Positions 1 through 11,928 of a stretch of DNA of 64,000 bases are shown here, in pieces. The DNA is from Sphaerolaimus hirsutus (taxonomy: Eukaryota; Nematoda; Chromadorea; Monhysterida; Sphaerolaimidae): NCBI GenBank assembly GCA_964036195.1, contig OZ038457.1, positions 13,853,147 through 13,917,146 of the forward strand. The letters are read 5' to 3'. Each line of letters opens with the position of its first letter. Within the stretch, counting starts at the first letter, position 1. The notes below the pieces were generated by a model that saw only the letters and a list, made by a program, of their open reading frames with translations, was not told the DNA's origin and made no database searches. Made by a program: the position numbers and the translations under genes.

Positions 1-300
1 TGGTGGCAAGCGCCAAAAGCGCCACGGCGCTTTTCCGACCCCTAGCTCGAAGCGCCAATAACGCCAGAGCAAAATAGTGCCATTACGCTTTTTGCTTTGG
101 CGCGAGCGCCAAGCGCCAGCGACATGCATTTTGTTCCTGGCGCCGGGCGGAAATAGCGCCAACCGCCAAAAGTGCCACGGCGTTTTTCTTGGGAAGGTAG
201 GTGCCACAGCAAGATAGCGCTAAACGCTATGGCGCTTTTTTCTTTGGCGCTAACGCCAAGCGCAAGTGCCATGGCGCTTTGAGATCGCTAGGAGATAATC
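1..300. repeat. GGCGCCA mini-palindrome repeat tract
   Basis: The stretch is dense in alternating GGCGC/GCGCC motifs with short spacers such as 'caaaa', so almost any part can pair with another. The same vocabulary recurs near 15.67, 23.28-23.51, 40.28-40.49, 43.13-43.2 and 55.03-55.11 kb, often ending in a 'tcctggcactttttccatcac'-like tail. This marks a dispersed non-coding repeat family. Open frames across it are composition artefacts. Confidence 0.6.
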
Positions 301-400
301 CCGCTGTTGATAAATATACAGAAAACTATGTGCTTGTATTCAATGGTTATTTACGTGCAATTGCAAATCAGCAGCACAAGATTTAGAAACAAGTTGAAAC

Positions 401-1900
401 AATTATCGGTCTCCTCGAAAAATACGCCAGGACCAGGGTTGGCAAAATCTCAGAAAAAAAATAAATAAAAATAAAAATAAAATGGAATATTCAAGAATAA
501 AATAAAATAAAATAAAATGGAAAATTTTGAGAATAAAAATGAAAATTGTATAAAAATTAGAATTTTTGTAAATTTTTTGTAAAATTGTATAAAAATTCGT
601 ATTTTTGTAAAATTGTATAAAAATTCATATTTTTTGTAAAATTTTGTCTCATTGCTTGAGTTTCTACCTGTTTATTCATGGATCTGGGGGCAGTCCCAAG
701 CTTTGTAAAGTGTCAAATGTCATGCAAAGTGTCAATTGTCATGACAAATGTAAAGTAAAGTGTAAATTGTCATGACATGTAAAAAAAATTAATTGTCAAG
801 AAAATTTTATCCAAATCTTATGTTTTATTTCTAAATCTTATGTTTTGTATGCAAATTATGTTGTTATTGAATCCAAATCTTATGTGAACATTTGGATACA
901 AAAACACAAGATTTGGATACACAATTTACACATTCCATCACATTTGTCATGAAAATTGACATTTTGCTTGAAATTTGACATGACACTTGACATTTTGCAT
1001 GACAATTGACACTTTACGTTACATTTGTCATGACAATTGACACTTTGCATGACATTTTACAAATGTGCCCAGCACACTCCAGTAGTCCTTCTACTGAAAA
1101 TGCAAACCATTCTTATCAATAATTGTAACTTTACACTTGCAGCTAGCTAACAATACATACTGCATGCAACTTTTGAAAAGTAAGGGAAAAATTTGTCACA
1201 GTTTTTCATGTATAGGTCTAATTATAACATTTTTCTGGCCTTGCATGCATGGTTCTTATTTTTTGTACAATTTTTGTAAAAAATTTGTAAAATGTGTCAT
1301 TTTATTTTATTAATGACTTTTGGGAAAAAAATAAAATAAAATAAAATGAAACAAGAATAAAATTAAAATAAAATAAAATGTTTATACAATTTTTATACAA
1401 TTTTACTAAAATGAATTTTTATGAAACCAACCCTGGCCAGGACGCACAAACGCCAGGCTGAAAAAAAAGTTTGCGAATAATTGGCACAATTATTTAAAAA
1501 ATAAACAGAATTTTCAACGTTTAGAGGATGCAGCAGAATGTGTGCCTACCGCAGACGCTACTACACAATTCTAAAAACTGCAATTGATACAAATTCCTGG
1601 CGTTAATCATTTAGCTTTTATAAGCTTCGGCGACAGGCCATAATGAAACGTATTTATTGTGCTGTTTTCAAGCTCTCGCGTGATCCAGACGTTTTCTTTT
1701 TTTCTAGAAATAGTTGTCACCAGCGCTAAACTTACCACTCGTCCCCTTTCAGAGAACTTAATTCCATACAAATTCACCTGCACCCAGCTAAATGGTAATT
1801 TCATCGCCAATCGACTGCTCGAGCGACAGGGGCGTCTAAGAATTCTTCCATCCCGAGTGAATAACTACATCTAGCAATTACCTACACACTTACACAGACA
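401..1900. other. AT-rich non-coding stretch with an inverted-repeat element
   Basis: No credible gene is seen. There are two similar AT-rich blocks of 'aaaataaaataaaatgg' type (about 460-650 and 1250-1420). Between them, about 690-1080, is an inverted repeat built from 'tgtcaaatgtcatg' and 'cattttgcatgacaatt' units. It is a relative of the small palindromic element at 17822-17990. Confidence 0.45.
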
Positions 1901-1949
1901 CGTATTTATTCACTTTGATGATAGCCAGAAATCGCGATCGGCGGCCGCC

Positions 1950-2028
1950 ATGCTGGGATTCATGCTCGGCCTGGCCGACTCCGACGGCAGTCCGTCCAAG
2001 AAAGGAGGTGCACTCCAGTACTTCACAG
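1950..2028 (+). CDS. First coding exon of unidentified seven-exon gene
   Basis: An ATG in a strong Kozak context (gccgccATG) opens 26 codons beginning MLGFMLGLADSDGSPSKK and ending QYFT. A donor ACAG|GTGCGA follows, leaving one base in phase. That phase fits the exon at 12186, so I place it as the start of the gene ending at 19515. The minus strand is also open here (PPFLDGLPSESARPSM...), so the strand assignment is a judgement based on the Kozak match and phase agreement. Confidence 0.45.
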
Positions 2029-2407
2029 GTGCGATTCACGTTTGATTTGTAAAAATTACATTGGTGTCTCCCTTCACTTGTTGTGGTTCGGTGGCGTGAT
2101 AACTTGTGGTGTTGTGATGTGTTCTCAGTAGTGCACGTCACACGTACCCTTTATCCAGGTACTTTTTATCGTCCAATAGTTTAAACTTTGAAGACTACCT
2201 ACAGTTGGACGCCTCATTGTGTTTGTGCTTATTTTAATTTTAGACCCTTTATTTCTCGCTAAAATTTGAAGAAGTCGCCAGCCATTGCGGTACTATTGCG
2301 CCCATATTAGAATACATAAAAATGGTATTCAATTAGCTACTGGAATGTAGGTAATACATCACGGAGGCCCAGACTAGACACAGTGCAACCAAGCGCAGTA
2401 AGCACAG

Positions 2408-2488
2408 CTATTTTTCCGATGGGGCGGGCAGATGCTATCGCCGGCGCGGCCGCACCAAGTCGTGAAGGCGTCAATCGACAGCACGAAG
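2408..2488 (+). CDS. Possible additional exon of the same gene
   Basis: A GC-rich 81-bp segment is bounded by acag|CT and GAAG|GTAAAA. It keeps the gene's phase (two bases completing a codon, one base left over) and reads IFPMGRADAIAGAAAPSR. Because its length is a multiple of three it could be skipped. Other frames are also open, so this is weak. It lies in a GC-rich patch (2380-2700) inside otherwise AT-rich DNA. Confidence 0.25.
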
Positions 2489-3225
2489 GTAAAAGAGGTG
2501 CATGTCGCGACGCCCGGCGACATTGCGTGCCGTCGCGGCGGCACAACGAAATGAATGCAAATGGACAAGCGACGGCGGACTGGCCGCGCACCCGCGCGAT
2601 GTATTGTTATTGCCACGGGCGCATACATTTATACGACTTCGGTCGCATTTAAATTTCCATTCAGTATTCACCGGCGCTTCGAACAAAACACGCGCCATAT
2701 TGCTTTACTTTCAAGCGCATGAACCCAGGAGAGGCATCTAGCTAGGTATATTCGTCCCATCTGCAACGGTGTTGACTCGAACCACCTTTAGGGTACGATT
2801 TTACGTTTTACCACTTATGCTGATGTGTTGTAGATGCAGTTTTCATCTAACAGCGACTGAGCGCAGCGTTTCGCCACTCGGATAGCACGGAGAGGGGAAC
2901 AGATAATAGAATACGGAAAACTGTAAAGAACGGATTGAGCAGATGCGTCTGTGATGCGGGTCCTTGATTAGCTAGGGTTGACGAAATTATTCACTGAGAG
3001 TACACTGTGCTGTGGGTAAAAGGTAACCTTCGAAAGGTGGCCAACTTGGCTATTGATGAGTCACTCATATTTATGTAGCACCATGGGCAATGGTCCAAGT
3101 GGATGAGTTAAAGGTAAAGTCTCAGTGGTCAAGCTACATATAAAAACGTTCTCGGCTTTCGCCCAAATCGATCTCACACATATGCAGAAGGAGTGTCATT
3201 TAAAACAGTCACACTAATCACTACC

Positions 3226-4797
3226 GTATTTCTCCAGTCAGAGCACCCCTGGTGCCTGGTGCAGCACCGAATTATTTTTTCATCATTAATCATAGCATAA
3301 ATGTGAAATGTTTTCTACCCATAAAACTGGGGATGTCATTTGAGCCTTGAGGGGGGAGTTATTTTTTCCTCACGCTCACAAGAGGGGGGACTTATTCAAG
3401 GGGGGGACTTATTCGAGTCTATACGGTATGTATGTGTCGAGTAAATGTAAATACATTTTAACAACGTTGGAAAAGTTCACAAGAGACAACTGTCCTTACC
3501 AATTATAAGTTGCCTTGTCAGTGATCTACTGTATATCCTCGATTAAGTCCCCCCTCAAAAAACTCCCCCCTTTCGAATAACTCACCTATGTTAGCTGACT
3601 GGGGAAAAACACCCCTCGAATAACTACCCCTCTTTAATGGATGACAAAGACGTCCATGTATAAAATACCTTTTTATTTCTGTTCTTTTTTAAAGCCATGT
3701 ATTTTTTGCAGCTTATGTTCACTAGCATTGATTTCATTGCATGAATTATGGAATTTTGACCCTATTCATACAATATACCGTATTACCTCGAAATACCCCC
3801 ATGGGGGTTTATTTTTTCGCCAGCAAAATTTGAGGGGGGTTATTCGAGGGGGGTTTATTATTCCGTCAGAAATTTTCAGTAGGATCGTAGTAGAACGTAG
3901 CCATTTGCATACCCAAAACAGGTAATAAATGTGTCGGATATATTTGGACATAAAAACGTAGATAGCTACACAAACTAGTCTATGTGTAGCTACAATGCAA
4001 ATTAGCAGTAATAAATAAATACATCACGTTCATTGCATACATGATGTACATCATTCTGAGGGGTATTTCCAGGGGGGGGGGGGTTTATTATTTCCCCAGT
4101 CCATTTTGAGAGGGGGGGGGGGTAATTCGAGGGAGGGTTAATTCAAAGGGGGGGGGGGTAATTCGAGATAATACGGTATTGATCATGCATGTTACTAAAT
4201 ATTCTGAAATAATAACTCCCCCGCTAGAATTAGTATCCCCTCAAAAAGTTCTGACAAAAAAATAACTCCCTGAGGGGTTTATTCGAGGATATACGGTAAT
4301 TGCGGAATTGTCACCCGGTCTCGGAGTACCTACCGATTTATATACCGTATTACCTCGAAATACCCCCATGGGGGTTTATTATTTCGCCAGCAAAATTTGA
4401 GGGGGGTTAATTCGAGGGGGGGGTTTATTCGAGGGGGGGGTTTATTATTTCGTCAGAAATTTTCGTAAGGATCGTAGTAAAAAGTAGGCATTTGCGTACC
4501 CAAAATGGGTAATAAATGTGTCCAAACAGGATATATTTGGACATAAAAACGTAGATAGCTACACAAACTTACTCTATGTGTAGCTGCAATGCAAATTAAC
4601 AGTAATATACATCATGTACATTGCGTACATGACGTATTTATTATGTACATGACGTACATCATTCCGAAGGGGGGGGGTATTTCGAGGGGGGGGGGTTATT
4701 ATTTCCCCAGCCCATTTTGAGGGGGGGGGGGGGGTTAATTCGAGGGGGGGTTAATTCAAGGGGGGGGGGATAATTCGAGGTAATACGGTATACCGTA
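3226..4797. repeat. Cluster of TACCGTATTNCCTCGAAATA inverted-repeat elements
   Basis: Two clear units are at 3776-4178 and 4343-4790. Each starts 'taccgtattacctcgaaataccccc' and ends with the inverse 'gagataatacggta' or 'gaggtaatacggta'. Their interiors carry long G-runs on one side and C-runs on the other, plus a shared core with 'cgtagatagctacacaaac'. Degraded relatives are at 3226-3430 and 3535-3640. There is no coding potential. Related copies occur throughout the window. Confidence 0.65.
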
Positions 4798-5085
4798 TTT
4801 CCTTGAAATACACTCAGGGTTTTATTCGTAGTGGAAATTTGAATGGGTGGTGTTATGTAAATGTTTATAAACGTAATAAATTTTGTAACCCAACTGTGGG
4901 CGCTCGATGTAGAGTTCAAAAGAGTGCACAAAGATGAGCGTAGGTGATAGATATTTACATCACAGCGCATGACCGGCACACATGATTGAGAAAGCCAGAT
5001 GTACAGTTGATTAGTGGGAAAGATTTACCCTCTTGCAAAACACATTTCATTAACGTACTATGCCGCATGACGCACTGGTGTGCCA

Positions 5086-5561
5086 CATAGTTGTTAAAAC
5101 GTATTCACGTTTACTCGATAAATACGTATACTCGCGTAATGCGTAAATACGTTTACGTTTCCTTGCAAAAAAATACCAGTACTCACTTACTTTCGTACTT
5201 TTTGAGAGTAGGCGAGTACAGAAAACGTAATTGTGACAATTTTTGGGTGCATAGAGACCAAAAATCACTCAAACAAATTGAAACGAGTGCAAAAATGGCA
5301 GCGGAAATTATGCAAGTTGCGATGGGTAGGGAAAGCGACGACTCTCGCATTCACTTTGGCTCATTTTTACGTCTTCCTAGGTACAGCATCAAAAAAATCC
5401 TTACTTTTACGTTTTCCCTGAGTAAAAATACCGGTATTTACGTTTACACGCAGCGTAAAAGTAAAAAAATTACTTTACGTATTCTTTACTCAGGGGTGCG
5501 TAAAAAAATACTTTACGTTTACGTTTACTTTGAAAAAAGTTCAGTACTTTTAACAACTCTG
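5086..5561. mobile_element. hAT-type MITE, CAGAGTTG family
   Basis: The element ends in 'acaactctg' on the right and 'catagttgtt' on the left. It is flanked on both sides by the 8-bp direct repeat gtgtgcca (5078-5085 and 5562-5569). The interior consists of 'acgtttacgt' type repeats and 'aaataccggtattt' palindromes. The 8-bp duplication and short termini fit hAT. No transposase is present, so it is non-autonomous. Confidence 0.75.
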
Positions 5562-5569
5562 GTGTGCCA

Positions 5570-6555
5570 CACTGGTACTGGCAATCGTAGCGCAACTAGG
5601 TAACATATGAAAGCTGTTGTGCTGTATTGTATACTCGGCGGATCACAAAGTATGCCTCCAAAATTCCATGCCTTAGTCGATAACGCGTGAGCGGGATACT
5701 TAAAACATCCAACATTATTCCAGGTTACTTTCAGCATGTCAATTTTTGGGTTGATATCTCTAAGCATTCTTGTGTAGGTATTTGTAATTTGTCGAGTCGA
5801 GACTGAGTTTGACGTTTCACCTTTTATTTGTTGTTATGCTGTAAATCCACCTTTATGACAGTCTGGCGACCTCGGAAGGATGAGTGATATTTTTATGCAT
5901 CACGCATACATAATCACACTGGCACCAACCATAGACATGTTCTGTTTGGTCACGTAAAATAAAATAAGCAGAGGAATTCTAATTTGGAAGCGTCAAATGT
6001 AATGTTATTGTCTCGTTTTGCTGCCATGTCACGTTGTCAACTGAACAATCATCGTTTTGTGCATATCCAGGTGTAGTGCACTGCATTCATGTCACGTTTT
6101 ATCAAATGATCCCTCAGAACCAGGATTAACTTTCATCACATCATTTCCAATTCCTCATGGTTGAACAATCACGCATTTTTGTATTTTATTCAGTATCTTC
6201 CAATCCCTTTTATCCATCATTTTGATAATAACCAGGATAACCAGGGCTCCTGCATATTGAACCGGCGCAAAAGCAGGAAAGTAGTGCTGATGCACGCGGA
6301 AAAATGTCGTCACACATGGCGAAATATTGAAGCTTATCCAATTTCCCAACCATTGCAAGTCTCGTTGCAATGAGCCTGTGAATTTGAGCAGATATATTTA
6401 GTGTATAAGGTACATATGTACCAGCAGATATCCACATTTTGGGTGTGATCGCATCAGTAACCGTGTGGTTGTAAATACCCATGTGCACAAACTTCTTAAC
6501 ATTCAGGTCCATGACATGATTCATTTTATGGACATGTAACATCAAAGGACACTAC
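5570..6555. other. Non-coding stretch, intron of the + strand gene
   Basis: AT-rich sequence with no convincing exon and no recognised repeat. Open frames are short and lack splice context. Confidence 0.4.
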
Positions 6556-6691
6556 CGACGGCACTATTTGCAATCTCTAAATGTGGTGCTATCAGCTGAA
6601 AATGCGTTCCTAGCGGCGGGGCAGCGGCAGCGACCATGTTTCTGGCGGCGGCGTTTTCGCCCAAAATGCCCGTGGCCAAGGCGCTGAGCGT
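6556..6691 (-). CDS. Isolated exon of an unidentified minus-strand gene
   Basis: On the minus strand a good acceptor (caactcacag|ACG) and a donor (GTCG|GTAGTG) bound an open 136-bp exon of 45 codons plus one base. It reads TLSALATGILGENAAARNMV, then an alanine stretch, then THFQLIAPHLEIANSAV. The 3' half is AT-rich yet still reads as normal protein, which favours this strand over the plus strand, where the GC-rich part becomes arginine-rich. I find no partner exon with confidence. It may be a fragment of a gene lying in the large intron of the plus-strand gene. Confidence 0.4.
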
Positions 6692-7222
6692 CTGTGAGTT
6701 GCTTCCACGTCTGTTCGATAAATGCGGCCGGTGCGTAAAATTTGTCAATCTCAAAGTTGTACGGCAATTGCTAACACGTGTACTTGATATTTATGTATTT
6801 ATTTAATGACACCTTGACCTTGTATATTTTTGCAAATTATTTATCTTCACTAACTATTTTTATATGTTAGCGTGAGCTAAATACGCAATGGGTGGGCATA
6901 ATATACGTTTTTATGTGTGCTCATTAACGCTGACTGCTTGACGCCTCCAACCGGCTATGTAACTAATCGAAAAGTTTGATTCCAAAAGTTCATATCCCCA
7001 CGCAACGAATTTTGATTTTTAGCTGCATTTTAACGTATGACAGTTCCCCAACAGCGCCAGTTACAGTGACAATGTCTGTGCTGTAAATACGTTTTTGTGG
7101 ATTTGTCGATGTTTTGTTTACATAAATTCAAGAAAATGTACAGGAATTATATACCGATTTTTCGATTGACCCATGATATCATATAGAGATCAAAGGTCTG
7201 AAATTTAAAGTGAAGTAATTTC

Positions 7223-8283
7223 CAGAGTTGTACAAATACTGGTATTTTTGGAAAACGTAAACGTAAACGTAAATACCTTTTCGAAATCAAAAGTATAAAT
7301 ACTAAAACATAAGGTATTTTTACGTAATACCAAGGAATACGTAATACCAAGGAATACGTAAAAAAAACGTAAACGTAAAAATTTTATACATGTAGTACTT
7401 GTCATTTTGCTTTGGAAAATACCATTATTTTCAGCTTTATATGGGTCAATTGCTGATTTCCATACAATATTTTTATGTTTTTAGCACTACATGCTCACCA
7501 TAATGAACTACATCGAGTCAGACAACTATAACAAATCATAATCTAACACTATGGTGATATTTGGTGATATTTACATCAAAAATGAGCAAAAGTTACACCT
7601 TTTTATCATTCAATGTGATAAATAACTCGCTCAAATGTTTCCATGTACCAAATGGATCCTTTTAACTAATTTCAAAAGCTAAATGGACGACGCTCTACAG
7701 CACCGTTTCAGTGCATTGCAACTTTTAAAACTGTTTGTTTAGCCAATTTTGGAAAAATGTTCCATAAAATATAAATACTATTACATCTGCCATGCCTATA
7801 TGAAGACAGAACCTAAAATTGTGTTGAATTTTTCATCATAAATATTACATTTCTTTCACTATTTTGTTCATAATTTGTTGTCAGTTATGACAAAATACAG
7901 TTACAGTTTTATGTGTAACATTGACTCCAGCCAGTAAACAATAGTGGCTATGTATTGGACTGTATTAAATATTTGAGATATTGTTTGTAATCAATATTAT
8001 CGATGCACTAAAGCGATCGCCACATCATTCTGATCATTTTAAGTGCTCAAGCATCATAATCGGTAGAGAATTCATGGAAATATGCAGTTCCGTCCGAGGG
8101 CACGGCCATGAAGAAACTACTTAATATCGGACTTTTTACGTTTTCCCAAGTACCCGGGTATTTCGGTCAGGAAAACGTAACAAAATGTAATGGTATTTTT
8201 GGAAAACGTAAACGTAAACGTAAATATAAATACCTGAATAACCGGGTATTTCGGGTAAACGTAAATACGTTTTTCCAACTCTG
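7223..8283. mobile_element. hAT-type MITE, CAGAGTTG family (1.06 kb)
   Basis: It begins cagagttgta and ends with the inverse ccaactctg, flanked by the perfect 8-bp duplication gtaatttc (7215-7222 and 8284-8291). Near both ends are arrays of 'aacgtaaacgtaaacgtaaat'. The middle is AT-rich filler without transposase. The same terminus appears at 5086-5561 and 19771-20539. Confidence 0.85.
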
Positions 8284-8552
8284 GTAATTTCCATTGAAAA
8301 CTTGGTCCCATGGGTACCATTGAAAATCCTATGACGAAAAGTAACACCTGCGATCACCTTGATCACCTTTTGCAGATGTAGGATGCATGCAGATTTTAGA
8401 TGGAACTCCAAATTTATACAAACATTAGAGTGCACTTTTGGAACGATTTTGAATGGGAATTCTGACTGTGTTCCATTCAGAGTTGTAAAAATTACTGAAC
8501 TTCCACTTCATTTTTCTTACTAAATTACTGAAATCCCTGAACTATAGTATAT

Positions 8553-8727
8553 AGTTAGAGTAGATGTGGGACGACGCGGGGGCCCACACCCCAAGACACA
8601 GTTGGGAGGGTCTATTTATTGCACAGTGCTGAACTGAACATGCATCACAAGTAGTCACAGTAGGTGTACACTTGAAACATAATTATCGCGGGTTTGACAA
8701 CAACCCCAGCTACACTATTACTCAACT
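8553..8727 (-). repeat. 3' long terminal repeat of the gag-protease element
   Basis: A 175-bp near-identical partner of 11227-11401. The differences are around gacgacgc versus gacagcgc and gggagggt versus gggagagt. A clear polypurine tract is not visible next to it; the minus strand there reads ttaccccccgagg. Confidence 0.85.
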
Positions 8728-8928
8728 CCTCGGGGGGTAACAAGATTATACGACCTCGGATAATTATAAAAGCTAAGAGAGATACAACCAAGTTTACAAA
8801 GTTTCACGTATCTGAAGTTACATCAAATCAATTAAACATTGTTTGCATGGGAAAAAGAAAAGCTTATACAAAAGAGATACACCTAAATCAAATCAACATA
8901 TTTCACTGTTTGCATTGGCAGCAGGCTT

Positions 8929-10917
8929 TCATCCGACATCCATCGACTTGGACTTGGGTCGCGCCTTCTTGACCATGTTGCGTGAGGGCTTGACCACTTG
9001 GTGGCTACTGCCAGTGACATTTGCAGAATCAGCCATCTTCCCAAATCGGTAGGCATGTGGTCGCAAGTTGATATTGTTGGTTGACAAATTGGCCAAATCA
9101 GTTTGCATTGCGATGTTGCTCAGCTTCGTTGGCAGATTGGCCTTGTCGCATTTGATGTTGCGCTTGTCAGGGTTTCCGAATAGGATGGAGCCATTGGCAG
9201 CAACCATTTTGACTCCGAGTTTCATCAGCACGTCTTTGCCAAGGATGATCGAGTAGGCAATTTGGTCGGAGACAAGGCAGGTGTGCATAGTTGTCGAACC
9301 AGCAAAATTGATGCACAGGTTGATTTTGCCGAATACGTCGATCGACGACTTGTTGGCAGCAACCAACTTCTTCACGGTTGGTTTGACACATTGTCCATTG
9401 ACATCGAGTGAGTTCAGCAACAATGGGTGAATGATGGTCGCATCAGCACCCGGGTCCACTCGCCACATGTCAGCACGCTTTCCATTCACAGCTGGTACCT
9501 CACAGTCTGCACTCTGCAGCGAGCAGTTGTTCGGTGGATCCATTTCAATCAAATCCACTTGTTCAGCATCAGGATCATTGTCGTAGATCAGACGGACATT
9601 TTGGAAGTCGCGTTTGGTGCGCTTCTCCTCAGGAACGGTGTTCAGGTACACGCAGTCCTCAGTGTTGTGTGTGGGCAGTTCATGCCAGGTGCACCATTTC
9701 TTGGGTTTCTTGCTGGATTGATGCTGCGTTTGTGGAGGGTAGTGCGCCTTTCCTCCCCCATCGAATTTGTTTGATGCCATCAGTTTTGCAGCGGACAGCT
9801 TCTGTTGGTGCTGAGCACACAGTTCCAGCACAAATTCGCATTCATTCATCGAATGGTCATCACTGTCACAAGCTGTGCAGTATTTCTTGACCAGGGTCTT
9901 GTTGAACTGCACTCGTTTCGCAGCAAACTCAAGTTGTTCTGCATTGTCGAGTAGCTCGGCGAATGTCATCATCTCATACGTCGGAAGTGAGTACAGCGAG
10001 CTCTGCATTTCTGGGTGATGTAGGCCAGACATGAAGTAGTGTTTTAGTTGGATTGTCAGGCCAATCGTGTCCATGTTCGGCATGGCTTGGCGGACGAGAC
10101 TTTCAATCAGCAAGCCATAGTCTCGCACATATTCATCGGGCGCTTGGCTTGAAGTGATCAACTTGTTCATCGCATTCTGAGCAGCGAAATGATCACTGTA
10201 CTGTGATTCCAGGAACTTGCACACTTGTGCAAATGTTTGGCACTGGTCATCTGGCAAATGTTCAAATTGGCGTAGCGCACGGCCGGCAAGGCAGTTGCGC
10301 ACATGGATGACAGCATATTTGTCAGGCACTTCAGTCAGCTCGACGCGTGCCTTCAGGTCACGCATCCACAGCTTGAATTTGAGTGGGTCAGCACCATCGA
10401 AAGTTGGGAATTTTTCATTCAACAGTGGCGTCCACAGCCGTTTCTGGTCTGACGTGTATTGCTGTACAGCCATTGGGTCAGAAGCGGCTGGTGGAGCAGA
10501 TTTGACTGGATTGGTGCTGGCTGGCGGTGTCGTTGCGAGCCGATCTGTAATTTGTTGGAGCAGTTGATTCTGCTTGTCCATCATCTGCACCACATTATTC
10601 ATCATCACAGCCATATCTGCAATTGATGGAGTTGCCGATGTGGTCGCAGCAGCGGCCGGCACTGCCGTCGATGCAGATGGTTGCAACGGACTCAGGAAAT
10701 CGATGACGCCAGTGTCATGAATTGTGCTGGCGACAGCTTTCAGCTTGTTGGCATAGCGTTCGAATGCCATTTTCTTCCAGACTTCTTCATCGCTTGGTAG
10801 GTCGGTTGGATTGTGGGATCGCAGCAGTGCTCGCAGCTGGTGGAGTTTTTCTCGATTCTTGTCTGCTGCGTACTGGTCCACAAATCCAATGAATCCTTCA
10901 TAGGAAATTGATCCCAT
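8929..10917 (-). CDS. Gag-protease polyprotein (662 aa)
   Basis: An intact frame opens at ATG 10917. An N-terminal spacer is followed, at about residues 165-360, by a capsid-like region (KFPTFDGADPLKFKLWMRDL ... FEHLPDDQCQTFAQVCKFLE), a pattern of Ty3/gypsy gag proteins. Two cysteine clusters follow: a CX2CX4HX4C knuckle (CTACDSDDHSMNEC) and a second Cys-His cluster (CTWHELPTHNTEDC). The C-terminal third has a retropepsin-like motif, VDPGADATIIHPLLL, with a later ILGKDVLMKLG. The active-site triplet is DPG where DTG or DSG is usual, so its activity is uncertain. The known family roles are RNA packaging into particles and self-cleavage. The intact frame with near-identical LTRs argues for recent mobility, presumably helped in trans by a related full element. 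Confidence 0.85.
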   Translation of the reverse strand: MGSISYEGFIGFVDQYAADKNREKLHQLRALLRSHNPTDLPSDEEVWKKMAFERYANKLKAVASTIHDTGVIDFLSPLQPSASTAVPAAAATTSATPSIADMAVMMNNVVQMMDKQNQLLQQITDRLATTPPASTNPVKSAPPAASDPMAVQQYTSDQKRLWTPLLNEKFPTFDGADPLKFKLWMRDLKARVELTEVPDKYAVIHVRNCLAGRALRQFEHLPDDQCQTFAQVCKFLESQYSDHFAAQNAMNKLITSSQAPDEYVRDYGLLIESLVRQAMPNMDTIGLTIQLKHYFMSGLHHPEMQSSLYSLPTYEMMTFAELLDNAEQLEFAAKRVQFNKTLVKKYCTACDSDDHSMNECEFVLELCAQHQQKLSAAKLMASNKFDGGGKAHYPPQTQHQSSKKPKKWCTWHELPTHNTEDCVYLNTVPEEKRTKRDFQNVRLIYDNDPDAEQVDLIEMDPPNNCSLQSADCEVPAVNGKRADMWRVDPGADATIIHPLLLNSLDVNGQCVKPTVKKLVAANKSSIDVFGKINLCINFAGSTTMHTCLVSDQIAYSIILGKDVLMKLGVKMVAANGSILFGNPDKRNIKCDKANLPTKLSNIAMQTDLANLSTNNINLRPHAYRFGKMADSANVTGSSHQVVKPSRNMVKKARPKSKSMDVG

Positions 10918-11208
10918 GACTGCAGGTTAGCACATAGAACCAAGTCAGTCAAATTCCACAGGTGACGTTGATGTCGAGCCGTCAATTACACTGCTGTTAT
11001 GGTGGTCAAAGCAGCAGGCGATGTCGATGGCGTTTTGTCGTCAATGCTGCTGTTTGGTAGTCAAGCAGTCGTCATTGATCAGGCAACGTCAGTAGCCGAT
11101 CGATGCCAAATATGCCCAGTAGTTGCGTTGTCAACGTCGAGTCAGCGATGTCAGGCAGTCGGGTGAAGTCGGGTCTGGTCAGGCACGGTCGGGTAGTCGG
11201 GCCGAGTC

Positions 11209-11226
11209 GAACCGGGTCGCGGCACC
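11209..11226 (-). other. Candidate primer binding site
   Basis: Immediately downstream of the 5' LTR in element orientation the sequence reads (T)GGTGCCGCGACCCGGTTCGA. Its complement looks like a tRNA 3' end: a TCGA loop, a stem, and ...GGCACCA. I cannot name the tRNA. Confidence 0.55.
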
Positions 11227-11401
11227 AGTTAGAGTAGATGTGGGACAGCGCGGGGGCCCACACCCCAAGACACAGTTGGGAGAGTCTATTTATTGCACAG
11301 TGCTGAACTGAACATGCATCACAAGTAGTCACAGTAGGTGTACACTTGAAACATAATTATCGCGGGTTTGACAACAACCCCAGCTACACTATTACTCAAC
11401 T
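11227..11401 (-). repeat. 5' long terminal repeat of the gag-protease element
   Basis: In element orientation it begins AGTTGAGTAATAG and ends TACTCTAACT, so the ends are short inverted repeats of AGTT(G)AGTA. The canonical TG...CA ends are not seen. It is nearly identical to the copy at 8553-8727, which implies recent insertion. Confidence 0.85.
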
Positions 11402-11928
11402 ATATGTGTAGGTATTGAAAAATACTTTGTTTACTCATCTCTGAGTACAGAAAATGTAAAATCGTTTGTTTTACCTGTAGTCATGTGGCATTATGAAGTA
11501 CAACATACCTACAATTGTTTTACGTGATGTATCTCCACAATAACAATCTGCATTTTACGTGAACACCACCACCCTTTCGGTTACCCCTGCACCTGCAAAT
11601 TTCACGCTGTCGACTAATTTGAAAAAATCATTTAAACCGATTCTTGATCGACGTGCCGTGTATTCATTTTGTTTCCATAACGAATACACCACAGTAGCAC
11701 AAACACCAGGATGCGGGTGATCGACGGTGCAGCATGGACATGAGCGCGATTCGGGAGCAAGCCGAAGCTCTAGGACGCGTTGAGTGACACCAGACTCCAA
11801 GCGTTCGCGCTAAAGACACTGACAGATCCATGCCACGTTGTTGCAAACGTTTTCCCCTTTGTGCGTAGACGCGATCAAATATGATGTCGCCATACGCGTA
11901 AATATAGAAAGAGTGCAAAATTGCACTC

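Larger units (their letters stand above)
8553..11401 (-). mobile_element. Young LTR retrotransposon with only gag-protease
   Basis: Two 175-bp direct repeats (8553-8727 and 11227-11401) bound the element and differ at only about three positions. Both are flanked by the 4-bp duplication atat (8549-8552 and 11402-11405). The only gene is a minus-strand gag-protease frame. There is no reverse transcriptase, RNase H or integrase, and no room for them in 2.85 kb. The gag is of Ty3/gypsy style. The element must use enzymes from elsewhere. It sits in the long second intron of the plus-strand gene. Confidence 0.88.

Noticed and set aside
8694..10567. Plus-strand ORFs opposite the gag-protease gene
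   Set aside because: They are antisense shadows of the 662-codon frame.
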